Below, piece after piece: positions 16,517 to 24,475 of a DNA stretch of 64,000 nt. The notes beneath the pieces are model-generated. The model did not search any database and was not told the DNA's origin. It was given only the letters and a program-made list of their open reading frames with translations. The DNA comes from Streptomyces albus subsp. albus. Lineage in GTDB: Bacteria > Actinomycetota > Actinomycetes > Streptomycetales > Streptomycetaceae. Location: the NCBI RefSeq assembly GCF_000725885.1, contig NZ_JODR01000019.1:62001-126000 (forward strand), in the 5' to 3' direction. The stretch's first letter is position 1; each line of letters starts with the position of its first letter. A program made the translations under genes and the position numbers.

Positions 16517-18844
16517 GTGGACGGCGCCCCCGCCGAGGCGTACGACGCCGCGGTCTCGCCCGGAGACGGACCCGGTGCGGGGCAGACGCCCGCCGCCGCG
16601 CGTGGCAGACAGCTCGCGCTGCGCATCCGCGCCGAGCTGGAGGCGCGGCGGCGGCGCGAGGCGGAGCTGACCGCACTGTTCGAGACGGTGCACGACCTGG
16701 CCGGGCTCCGCGACCTGGACGAGGTGCTCCAGGCCATCGTGCGGCGGGCCCGCCGGCTGCTGGGCACCGACGTGGCCTACATGACGCTGACGGACCCCGA
16801 GCACGGCGACACCTTCATGCGGGTCACCGAAGGGTCCGTCTCCGCCCGCTTCCAGCAGTTGCGGCTCGGCATGGGCGAGGGGCTGGGCGGGCTGGTGGCG
16901 CAGACCGCCCGCCCCTACGCCACCCAGAACTATCCGCGCGACGCCCGCTTCCGGCACACCGACGCCATCGACGGCGGAGTCGGCGAGGAAGGGCTGATCG
17001 CCATCCTGGGCGTGCCGCTGCTGCTGGGCGCCCGCGACGTCATCGGCGTGCTGTACGCGGCCGACCGGCGCGAGCGGGTCTTCGGGCCCGAACAGATCGC
17101 GCTGCTGCGCTCGTTCGCCGCGCACGCCGCCGTCGCCCTCGACAACACCCGGCTGCTCACCGAGACCACCGAGGCCCTGGCCGGGCTGCGCGCCGTCAAC
17201 GAGACCATCCGCCGTGCCTCCGACGTCCACGACCGGCTCACCGAACTGGTGCTGCGCGGCGGCGGCGTCACCGATGTGACCCGGGCCCTGGCCGAAGTGC
17301 TGGGCGGGCACGTCGAGTTCGCGGAGAGCGGCCGGGAGAGCGACCGGGAGACCGCCGCCCGGTGGGACGCCGCCGTCGAACGCTCCCGCCGCGACGGGCA
17401 CGCCGTACGGGAGGACGACACCTGGGTGGCCGCCGTCACCGCGGGCGGCGAACCCCTGGGCGCCCTGCTGCTGCACGGCCACACCGACCTGGCCCCCGTC
17501 GACCAGCGCACCCTCGAACGCGCCGCGATGGTCACCTCCCTGCTCCAGCTCGCCCGCCGCTTTGCCGGCGAGGCCGAACAGCGGGTCCGCGGCGAACTGC
17601 TGGACGACCTGCTGGACGCCGCACACCGCGACCCCCGCCTGCTGCGGGACCGCGCCGCCCGCATCGGCGCCGACCTGACCGCACCCCACACGGTGCTCGC
17701 GGCCCGCCTCGACCCACCACCGGGCGCCCCCGGCCCCACCCTGCGCGACGAAGCCGGGGGGACAGCGACCACAGGGACGGCGACCACAGGGACGGCACCA
17801 CCGGGCGCGTCCGGGGCCGCCTCACGTGGGGCCGCCTCACGTGGGGCTGCCTCACCTGGGACCGCTCCACCTGGCGCTGCCTCGTCTGGGTCCCCCTCGC
17901 CTGGGTGCGCCCGGTCCGGGGCCGCCTCGTCCGGGTCCGCTCTAGCCCGGGCCGCCTCATCTGGGGCCAACCCGCCCGGGGGCGCCTCGTCCGGCGCTGC
18001 CTCACGTGGGGCGGACTCAATCGGGGCTCCGGCCCATGGCCCCGGCGCCGCCGTCCCGCCCGGCCCCGGCGCATCCGGCGCCCCCGCGCCTGGCGAGGCC
18101 GGTGCCTTCCCCGTACCCAACACCTCCGCGCCCGGCGCCCTCACGCCGGGCGCCCCCGCTGCCGACGCATCCGGCACCCCGTCCATACACGGCATCTCCG
18201 CCCCCGGCGAAGGGGACCGGCAGCGGCTCTGGTCGGCGGCCAGCCATCTGGCGGCCACCCGGCGCGGGCTGGCCGCGGCACGCGACGGCGGGCTCGTCCT
18301 GCTGCTGCCGCTCGGCAGGCGGGACGGCGCCGAGGCCGTCTCCCGTACGGCGCGGGAGGTCGCCGCCGAACTCGGCCGGGCCGCCGGTCACCCCGTCACC
18401 GTCGGCGCCTCCGCGCCCGTACCGTCCCCGGCGCACCGGCCCGGCGCCGTCGCAGCCGCCTACCCGGAGGCCCGCCGCTGCCTGGACGCCCTCAGCCTGC
18501 TGGGCCGCCGCGGTGACGGCGCCGCCGCCGACCTGGGCTTCCTGGGCCTGCTGCTGACCGAGACCCGGGACGTGGCCGGTTTCGTACGCCGCACCCTCGG
18601 GCCCGTACTCGACTACGACCGGCGGCGCGGCACCGCCCTGGTCGCCACCATGGACGCCTACTTCTCCTGCGGTATGAGCCCGGCGCGGGCCAAGGACTCG
18701 CTGCACGTCCACGTCAACACCGTCGCCCAGCGGCTGGAGCGGGTGGCCCGGCTGCTGGGCGACGACTGGCAGGCGCCGCACCGGGCGCTGGAGATCCAGC
18801 TCGCGCTACGGCTCCACCGGCTCGCGGGAGCCGTCGGCGGGTGA
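16517..18844 (+). CDS. GAF domain-containing PucR/CdaR family transcriptional regulator
   Basis: A 775-residue regulator. Residues about 45-215 are a GAF domain (TDVAYMTLTDPEHGDTFMRV; GVPLLLGARDVIGVLYAADR). The middle contains a CdaR-type domain interrupted by a ~150-residue Gly/Ala/Ser/Pro linker (about 411-564). The C-terminus is a PucR HTH (MDAYFSCGMSPARAKDSLHV and NTVAQRLERVARLLGDDW). GTG 16517 is the only in-frame start, but it falls inside a block usual for this family (LGYLELLVDGAPAEAYD, readable from 16496), so the true start may have been lost to an indel. The gene overlaps the convergent MFS gene by 39 bp. Confidence 0.8.
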   Translation: MDGAPAEAYDAAVSPGDGPGAGQTPAAARGRQLALRIRAELEARRRREAELTALFETVHDLAGLRDLDEVLQAIVRRARRLLGTDVAYMTLTDPEHGDTFMRVTEGSVSARFQQLRLGMGEGLGGLVAQTARPYATQNYPRDARFRHTDAIDGGVGEEGLIAILGVPLLLGARDVIGVLYAADRRERVFGPEQIALLRSFAAHAAVALDNTRLLTETTEALAGLRAVNETIRRASDVHDRLTELVLRGGGVTDVTRALAEVLGGHVEFAESGRESDRETAARWDAAVERSRRDGHAVREDDTWVAAVTAGGEPLGALLLHGHTDLAPVDQRTLERAAMVTSLLQLARRFAGEAEQRVRGELLDDLLDAAHRDPRLLRDRAARIGADLTAPHTVLAARLDPPPGAPGPTLRDEAGGTATTGTATTGTAPPGASGAASRGAASRGAASPGTAPPGAASSGSPSPGCARSGAASSGSALARAASSGANPPGGASSGAASRGADSIGAPAHGPGAAVPPGPGASGAPAPGEAGAFPVPNTSAPGALTPGAPAADASGTPSIHGISAPGEGDRQRLWSAASHLAATRRGLAAARDGGLVLLLPLGRRDGAEAVSRTAREVAAELGRAAGHPVTVGASAPVPSPAHRPGAVAAAYPEARRCLDALSLLGRRGDGAAADLGFLGLLLTETRDVAGFVRRTLGPVLDYDRRRGTALVATMDAYFSCGMSPARAKDSLHVHVNTVAQRLERVARLLGDDWQAPHRALEIQLALRLHRLAGAVGG

Positions 18845-20242
18845 CGGCAAGGACGCCTCGCCCCCGTCCCCAGGGCCGTCCCCGCCCACCGCCGCCAGGT
18901 CCCGCCTGCTGGTCTCCGCCGCGCAGGCCAGGGCCACCACGGTCAGCAGCGCCGCGGCGATCACGTACACCGCCACCATCACCGGCCCGTCGAACTCCGC
19001 CAGCAGTGCGGTGGCGATCATCGGCGCGGGCGCGCCGGCGGCCACCGACGAGAACTAGGCCCCGATCGAGGCACCCGAGTACCGCATCCGGGTGGCGAAC
19101 AGCTCCGAGAAGAACGCCGCCTGCGGTGCGTACATCGCCCCGTGCAGCACCAGCCCCACCGTCACCGCCAGCGCCATCAGGGGGAAGCTGCGGGTGTCCA
19201 GCAGCGCGAAGAACGGGAAGATCCACAGGGCGACGCCGACCGCGCCGGCGCAGTAGACGGGCCGGCGCCCCAGCCGGTCGGACAGCGCACCCCACAGCGG
19301 GATGACGCAGAAGTGGACGGCGGAGGCCAGCAGCACCGCGTTCAGACCCGTCTGCTGGGACAGGTCCAGGTGCGCGGTGACGTAGACGAGGATGAACGCG
19401 GTCAGCACATAGAAGCTGATGTTCTCGGCCATCCGGGCACCCATCGCCACCAGCACGTCCCGCCAGTGCCGGCGCAGCACCGCCCGAAGCGGCGGCTCCT
19501 CCACCGGGGCGCCCGCCGCAGCACGGGCCGCCGCCCGCTCCCGCGCCTGACGGAAGACCGGCGACTCGTCCACCGCCAGCCGCACCCACAGCCCCACGAG
19601 CACCAGCACGCCCGACAGCAGGAACGGCACCCGCCACCCCCAGCCCGAGAACGCGCTCTCGGACAGCAGCGCCGTCAGCAGCGCCAGCACCCCGGTGGCC
19701 AGCAGCTGACCGGCCGGCGCCCCCGTCTGCGGCCACGACGCCCAAAAGCCGCGCCGCCGCGCGTCCCCGTGCTCGGAGACGAGCAGCACAGCGCCGCCCC
19801 ACTCGCCGCCCAGCGCGAACCCCTGCACGAGGCGCAGCGCCGTCAGCAGCACGGGAGCCAGCGACCCGACCGTCGCGTGTGTGGGCAGCAGCCCGATGGC
19901 GAACGTCGCCCCGCCCATCAGCAGCAGGCTCACCACCAGCAGCTTCTTACGGCCGAGGCGGTCGCCGTAGTGGCCGAAGACCAGCGCGCCGACCGGCCGC
20001 GCCGCGAACCCGACCGCGTACGTCAGGAACGCCAGCAACGTGCCGACCAGCGGATCGGAGTCCGGGAAGAACAGCTCGTCGAAGACCAGCGCCGCGGCCG
20101 AGCCGTACAGGAAGAAGTCGTACCACTCGATGGTGGTGCCGACGAGACTGGCCGCGACGATCCGCCGCAGCGCACGCGGCGACGGGCCCGGCGAGGCGGC
20201 GGCGGGAGAGGACCCGGCGGAACCGGAAGAGGGGGCAACCAT
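18806..20242 (-). pseudogene. MHS-type MFS transporter interrupted by an in-frame amber codon
   Basis: A metabolite:H+ symporter family MFS (ProP/ShiA-like). The frame from ATG 20242 covers TIEWYDFFLYGSAAALVF, FGHYGDRLGRKKLLVVSLL, GEWGGAVLLVSEHGDARRRG and LSDRLGRRPVYCAG, up to RMRYSGASIGA, then TAG at 19055-19057. The same frame continues beyond it with FSSVAAGAPAPMIATALL, the expected last two helices, for 83 codons. In relatives the position after GASIGx is Gln, so one CAG-to-TAG change explains it. Either a recent null allele, a suppressed stop, or a base-call error. Start and remaining sequence look functional. Confidence 0.8.
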
Positions 20243-20369
20243 GCCGCCGCACGCTAGGGAAACCGCCCCCCGGCCCCCATGTGGCGGCGCCCCACACTTG
20301 ACACCGCCCGGATGAGGCGGGCACCCACCCTCGCTCCCGGCCCCGGGACGGCCGCGTAGGCTTCCGGGT

Positions 20370-21131
20370 ATGGCCGACGCACCGTACAAGCTGATTCTGC
20401 TCCGCCACGGCGAGAGCGAATGGAACGCCAAGAACCTGTTCACCGGCTGGGTGGACGTCAACCTCACCGAGAAGGGCGAGAAGGAGGCGGTCCGCGGCGG
20501 CGAGCTGCTGAAGGACGCTGGCCTGCTCCCCGACGTGCTGCACACCTCCGTGCAGAAACGGGCCATCCGCACCGCCCAGCTCGCGCTGGAGGCCGCCGAC
20601 CGGCTGTGGATCCCCGTCCGCCGCTCCTGGCGCCTCAACGAGCGCCACTACGGTGCCCTCCAGGGCAAGGACAAGGCACAGATCCGTGAGGAGTTCGGCG
20701 AGGAGCAGTTCATGCTCTGGCGCCGCTCCTACGACACCCCGCCGCCGGAGCTGCCGGACGGCGCCGAGTTCTCGCAGAGCGACGACCCCCGCTACGCGGG
20801 CGTCCCCAGCGAGCTGCGCCCCCGCACGGAGTGCCTCAAGGACGTCGTCCAGCGGATGCTGCCCTACTGGTTCGACGGCATCATCCCGGACCTGATGGCC
20901 GGCCGCACCGTCCTGGTCGCCGCCCACGGCAACTCGCTGCGCGCCCTGGTCAAGCACCTCGACGGCATCTCCGACGAGGACATCGCCGGCCTCAACATCC
21001 CCACCGGCATCCCGCTCGCCTACGACCTGGACGCCGACTTCCACCCGGTCAACAAGGGCGGCACCTACCTCGACCCGGAAGCCGCCAAGGCAGCCATCGA
21101 GGCCGTCAAGAACCAGGGCAAGAAGAAGTAA
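20370..21131 (+). CDS. gpmA: 2,3-bisphosphoglycerate-dependent phosphoglycerate mutase
   Basis: Interconverts 3- and 2-phosphoglycerate in glycolysis. 253 residues, normal length. The phosphohistidine motif is [20 protein letters not shown] at the N-terminus, then [10 protein letters not shown], the Glu-bearing [20 protein letters not shown] and the second His in [17 protein letters not shown]. The C-terminal Lys tail is typical. The ATG at 20370 is the only sensible start. It is divergent from the interrupted MFS gene, with 127 bp between. Confidence 0.97.
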   Translation: MADAPYKLILLRHGESEWNAKNLFTGWVDVNLTEKGEKEAVRGGELLKDAGLLPDVLHTSVQKRAIRTAQLALEAADRLWIPVRRSWRLNERHYGALQGKDKAQIREEFGEEQFMLWRRSYDTPPPELPDGAEFSQSDDPRYAGVPSELRPRTECLKDVVQRMLPYWFDGIIPDLMAGRTVLVAAHGNSLRALVKHLDGISDEDIAGLNIPTGIPLAYDLDADFHPVNKGGTYLDPEAAKAAIEAVKNQGKKK

Positions 21132-21190
21132 CGGGCGACGGGACCGCCCCTCTCCGCCGGGCCGCCCGCCGTGCCGGCCCTCGGCGGGTG

Positions 21191-21421
21191 GTGACCGGGC
21201 GGACGGGGGCGGGCCGCGCGGTGGACGTCGAGTCCGTGCCGCTCCTCGCCCCGTTGAGGCGGTGCACCCGCCACCAGCCGGGCCAGTGGGAGGCGTGGCG
21301 GACCGGCACCCCCTACGGCCCGGTCCACGTCCAGCTCTTCCGGGGCCCCCGCTCGGCTCCGACCCGGAGATGTTCCGGCCCATCTGACGGCGGAGCCGTG
21401 AGGGGGCCGGCCGCACCATGA
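21191..21421 (+). CDS. Short hypothetical protein, possibly frameshifted
   Basis: The 21132-21508 gap contains one stretch with protein-like composition: VDVESVPLLAPLRR, then RHQPGQWEAWRTGTPYGPVH and VQLFRG. Read from GTG 21191 it gives 76 residues. The end is odd: the frame drifts into RSAPTRRCSGPS, whereas the neighbouring frame ends neatly as GSDPEMFRPI-stop at about 21386, so a single indel near 21350 may have altered the tail. I do not recognise the family. Confidence 0.35.
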   Translation: MTGRTGAGRAVDVESVPLLAPLRRCTRHQPGQWEAWRTGTPYGPVHVQLFRGPRSAPTRRCSGPSDGGAVRGPAAP

Positions 21422-21508
21422 GAGTGGTCCGCGGCGGTCGGCCCTCGCCCGGTGTGTCCGGGGCGGTACCCCGCCGCCCCGGGCCGCGGTGCGGCCTACG
21501 CTCGTCGT

Positions 21509-22879
21509 ATGACCGGCCATCCCGTCTCCGCCTTCGCCCGGCGTCTGCTGCCGGGTGAGCTGACGTCCGGTGCTCCGGTGCCGGGCGGCGGCGGGCGGGT
21601 GCGGCGCAGTGCGCGGGACTGGGTGGTCGACGTCGTGCTGTTCGGCTGGGCCGTGCTGTGCTGGTTCGCGCTGTACGACCAGGTCGCCACGAAAACGTTC
21701 CTGCCGGGCTGGCTGCTGGCCCTGGACCCGCCGCTGGGTGCGGTGGCGTGCCTGTCGTTGTGGGTGCGGCGGCGCTGGCCGCTGGGTGTCGCGCTGGCCG
21801 CCGTGCCCGCCGCCGCGCTGACGGACACCGTGATGGGCGCGCTGGCCGTCATCATCTTCAATCTGGCGCTGCGCACCCCGCCCCGTACGGCGGGGGCGGT
21901 GCTGCTGCTGCACTTCGCGGCGACCTTGCCGTACGTCCTGCTGTACGGGGCGCCGCACGACGAGCGCCGGACGGTGGCCGCCTTCGTGGTCGTCTACTAC
22001 CTGCTCTTCTTCGTCTGGGGCAGTCTGACCAGGGTCAGGCGGCAGCTGGTGCTGAAGCTGCGCGAGGACGCGGCGCGTGCGCAGGCCGACCACCGGCGCC
22101 GTCTGGCCGACGCGCGGCGGGCGGAGCGGCGGGCCATCGCCCGGGAGATGCACGACGTGCTGGCGCACCGGGTCTCGCTGCTGTCGGTGCACGCGGGCGC
22201 GCTCGCCTACCGGGCGCAGCGCACCGCCGCCGGGGAGGCCACGCCCCTGGGCGACGAGGAGATCGCGCAGAGCGCGACCGTCATCCGGGACAACGCCCAC
22301 CAGGCGCTGGAGGAGCTGCGCGACGTCCTGCACGTGCTCCGCGAGGACGAGGACGAGGAGGCGGGCCCGGACGGGAGCCGCGGCGGTACGGCGGGGGCCG
22401 GGCGGCGGCCCGACCCGGAGCGCGGTGCGGGCGACGGGGCCCGGCCGCAGCCGGATCTGGAGCGGATCGGCGAACTGGTGGCGGAGGCCCGGGCCGCGGG
22501 GCAGCGCGTCCGCTTCGTGGAGCGGCTGCCCGAGCGCACCGAGGGCGCGGACGGCTGTCCGTTGCGCCCCCAGTTGCAGCGCACCGCCTACCGGGCGGTT
22601 CAGGAGGGCCTGACCAACGCCCGCAAGCACGCGCCGGGGCAGCCGGTCGAGGTGGAGCTGGCGGGTGCCGTGGGGGAGGGGCTGACGGTGCGGGTCGTCA
22701 ACCCGCTGGCGGCCGGGCGGGAGGGCGCGGGCATCCCGGGTGCCGGGGCCGGGCTGACCGGTCTGCGGGAGCGGCTGGAGATCGAGGGCGGCAGCCTGGA
22801 GTACGGGGCTTCGCGGGACGCGTTCACGCTGGTCGCCCGGCTGCCGTGGCCGGCCCGGGGACGCGAAACGGGGCCCTGA
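21509..22879 (+). CDS. NarL-type sensor histidine kinase
   Basis: A 456-residue kinase. About four membrane helices fill residues 30-175 (VVDVVLFGWAVLCWFALY; LGAVACLSLWV; AALTDTVMGALAVIIFNLAL; FVVVYYLLFFVWGSL), then a coiled linker and the HisKA_3 box ERRAIAREMHDVLAHRVSLL with the phospho-accepting His. The HATPase region has QRTAYRAVQEGLTNARKHAP (N box) and GAGLTGLRERLEIEGG (G box). An acidic/Gly-rich insert divides the two. No response regulator adjoins it, so the partner lies elsewhere. Confidence 0.9.
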   Translation: MTGHPVSAFARRLLPGELTSGAPVPGGGGRVRRSARDWVVDVVLFGWAVLCWFALYDQVATKTFLPGWLLALDPPLGAVACLSLWVRRRWPLGVALAAVPAAALTDTVMGALAVIIFNLALRTPPRTAGAVLLLHFAATLPYVLLYGAPHDERRTVAAFVVVYYLLFFVWGSLTRVRRQLVLKLREDAARAQADHRRRLADARRAERRAIAREMHDVLAHRVSLLSVHAGALAYRAQRTAAGEATPLGDEEIAQSATVIRDNAHQALEELRDVLHVLREDEDEEAGPDGSRGGTAGAGRRPDPERGAGDGARPQPDLERIGELVAEARAAGQRVRFVERLPERTEGADGCPLRPQLQRTAYRAVQEGLTNARKHAPGQPVEVELAGAVGEGLTVRVVNPLAAGREGAGIPGAGAGLTGLRERLEIEGGSLEYGASRDAFTLVARLPWPARGRETGP

Positions 22880-22902
22880 CCCGTCGAACCGGTCAGGGCC
22901 CC
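22870..22902. terminator. Hairpin terminator overlapping the kinase stop
   Basis: A perfect 12-bp stem GGGGCCCTGACC / GGTCAGGGCCCC with a nine-base loop. The stop codon of the kinase lies in the first arm. It also faces the convergent Cys-rich peptide gene. Confidence 0.8.
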
Positions 22903-22978
22903 GTCCGGTATCCCGTGGGGGCTCGCGCGTCGGCGGCGGGCGCTGCCCGCTCAGCCGGTGGCGGTCGGCCGGTGCCGG

Positions 22979-23143
22979 TCAGCCGCAGGAGCCGCCGCAC
23001 TGGCAGGGACCGCCGGACTGGCAGCCGCATCCGCAGCCGGGTCCGCATCCGCACGATCCCAGCAGAGGCAGCTGCCGTGCGTCGCGCGGGGCGGCCGGCG
23101 GCTGGTCGGCCGGTGTCCGGAGCGGTTTCGGGGAGTCGGCCAT
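22979..23143 (-). CDS. Cysteine-rich metallothionein-like peptide
   Basis: A 54-residue peptide: a 30-residue Pro/Arg-containing N-terminus, then eight Cys in Gly-rich CxC arrangements (SCGCGPGCGCGCQ, PCQCGGSCG). GGAGGG lies nine bases before the ATG at 23143, so the start is well supported. The Cys pattern suggests binding of Zn, Cu or Cd. It follows phoU on the same strand. From memory, a metallothionein-like gene (mtpA) is described beside phoU in S. coelicolor, and this is probably its counterpart. A peptide natural-product precursor would also be Cys/Gly-rich, but no maturase is nearby. Confidence 0.75.
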   Translation of the reverse strand: MADSPKPLRTPADQPPAAPRDARQLPLLGSCGCGPGCGCGCQSGGPCQCGGSCG

Positions 23144-23405
23144 CGCTCAATCCCTCCTCGCGGTTCTGTCATGGACAGGCATGACGCTGCCATTGGACGC
23201 CGCCGGGGCACGGGCGCATCAAGGGCGCGCGGTTGCACGTCCCACGCCCCCACCGAGGAGCGCTCACCTGCCCCGCGCTGCCCCCTCCCACCGCGCGGAC
23301 CGGCCACCCCGTCGCCGTCCCCCGGCGGACCGGCCGCCCTGCCGCCGTCCCCCGGCGGGCCGGCCGCCCTGCCCGCCGTCCGCTGGCGGGCGGCCGGCCG
23401 CCCGG

Positions 23406-24176
23406 TCAGGCCCCGGCCGACTGGCTGTCGGCGCCCGCGCCCGCGTCCGGGCCGGCATCGACGTCGGCCCGGGTGCCGTTGCTGTTGCCGGTGCCGTTCG
23501 CCGCCGTGGCCGCGGTCAGCGCGGGGTCGAGCTCGTCGGCGTAGTCACCGGTGACCAGGTAGACGACCCGGCGGGCCACCGACACGGCGTGGTCGGCGAA
23601 GCGCTCGTAGTAGCGGCCCAGGAGGGTGACGTCCACGGCGGTCTCGATGCCGTGCTTCCAGCGGTCGTCCATCAGGTGCTGGAAGAGGGCGCGGTGCAGC
23701 AGGTCCATCGCGTCGTCGTCCTGTTCCAGCTGCATGGCCAGGTCCACGTCCTTGGTGATGAGGACCTCCGCGGCCTTGGCCATCAGCCGCTGGGCGAGCT
23801 GGCCCATCTCCAGGAGGGTCGCCTGGAGGTCCTGCGGCACCGCCGATTCGGGGTACCGCAGCCGGGCGACCTTCGCCACGTGCTGCGCCAGGTCGCCGGA
23901 CCGCTCCAGATCGGCGCTCATCCGCAGTGAGGTGACGACGATCCGCAGGTCGGTGGCGACGGGCTGCTGGCGGGCCAGCAGCTGTATCGCCCTGGTCTCC
24001 AGGTCGCGCTGGAGGTCGTCCACCTTCTCATCGGCGGCGATGACGCTCTCGGCGAGCTTGAGGTCGGCGTCCAGCATCGCCGTGGTGGCGCGCCCGATCG
24101 CGGAGCCGACGAGCCTGGCCATCTCGACCAGACTGTCCCCGATCGAGTCCAGCTCCTCGTGGTACGCGTCCCGCAT
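23406..24176 (-). CDS. phoU: Phosphate signalling protein PhoU
   Basis: 256 residues. Two PhoU three-helix repeats: MRDAYHEELDSIGDSLVEMA with DLQRDLETRAIQLLARQQPV, and the second with DDDAMDLLHRALFQHLMDD and LLGRYYERFADHAVSVARRV. PhoU modulates the PhoR kinase and phosphate uptake and binds metal through acidic clusters. The C-terminus has a low-complexity Asn/Gly/Ala tail. I start at ATG 24176, with GAAGGA in front; an upstream ATG at 24230 would add 18 residues encoded by a direct repeat (VHQCRQVHQCE) and is less likely. Divergent from phoR-phoP across a region with PHO boxes. Confidence 0.95.
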   Translation of the reverse strand: MRDAYHEELDSIGDSLVEMARLVGSAIGRATTAMLDADLKLAESVIAADEKVDDLQRDLETRAIQLLARQQPVATDLRIVVTSLRMSADLERSGDLAQHVAKVARLRYPESAVPQDLQATLLEMGQLAQRLMAKAAEVLITKDVDLAMQLEQDDDAMDLLHRALFQHLMDDRWKHGIETAVDVTLLGRYYERFADHAVSVARRVVYLVTGDYADELDPALTAATAANGTGNSNGTRADVDAGPDAGAGADSQSAGA

Positions 24177-24191
24177 GGCTGTCCTTCCCTC

Positions 24192-24240
24192 GCACTGATG
24201 CACTTGCCTGCACTGATGCACTTGCTGCACTTACTGCACG
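24192..24240. repeat. Direct repeat in the phoU leader
   Basis: GCACTGATGCACTTGC occurs at 24192-24207 and 24210-24225, followed by a partial third unit (TGCACTTACTGCACG). It lies 16 bp upstream of the phoU start, inside its 5' leader, and could affect mRNA folding or be a tandem binding site. Confidence 0.6.
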
Positions 24241-24373
24241 GGATGTGCTCGTGCAGTGACGGTTCCGGCGGGACCTGTGTGGCCCCGCGCAGGGTCTCCC
24301 CGGACCTCCCGTGCCGCCCCGGGCCCCTACGTTTTCACGGTGCGCCCGAAATGCGACCGGTTCGGCTTTCCAC

Positions 24374-24413
24374 GGTGAACCACAGGCGCCGTCGGGGTAA
24401 ACACTGGGCGACA
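24374..24413. promoter_or_regulatory. PHO boxes between phoU and phoR
   Basis: Units at 11-bp spacing: GGTGAAC (24374-24380), a weak GGCGCCG (24385-24391), GGTAAAC (24396-24402) and a weak GGCGACA (24407-24413). On the other strand these read GTTCACC / GTTTACC, the Streptomyces PhoP direct-repeat unit. The location between divergent phoU and phoR-phoP fits autoregulation. Confidence 0.7.
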
Positions 24414-24475
24414 GCTCTCCCGGTCGGCCCCTGCGGGGCTGGGGGAGTGTCCGGCGCGGCGCATAACCTGGCTGT

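Noticed and set aside
15632..17689. 685-residue minus-strand frame opposite the SDR and PucR genes
   Set aside because: Mirror of the coding strand with repeated GVQQ/GDRG patterns; no motif, no ribosome site.
22979..23143. RiPP precursor reading of the Cys-rich peptide
   Set aside because: No modification enzyme, protease or transporter of a peptide natural product adjoins it; the location beside phoU and the CxC spacing fit a metallothionein better.
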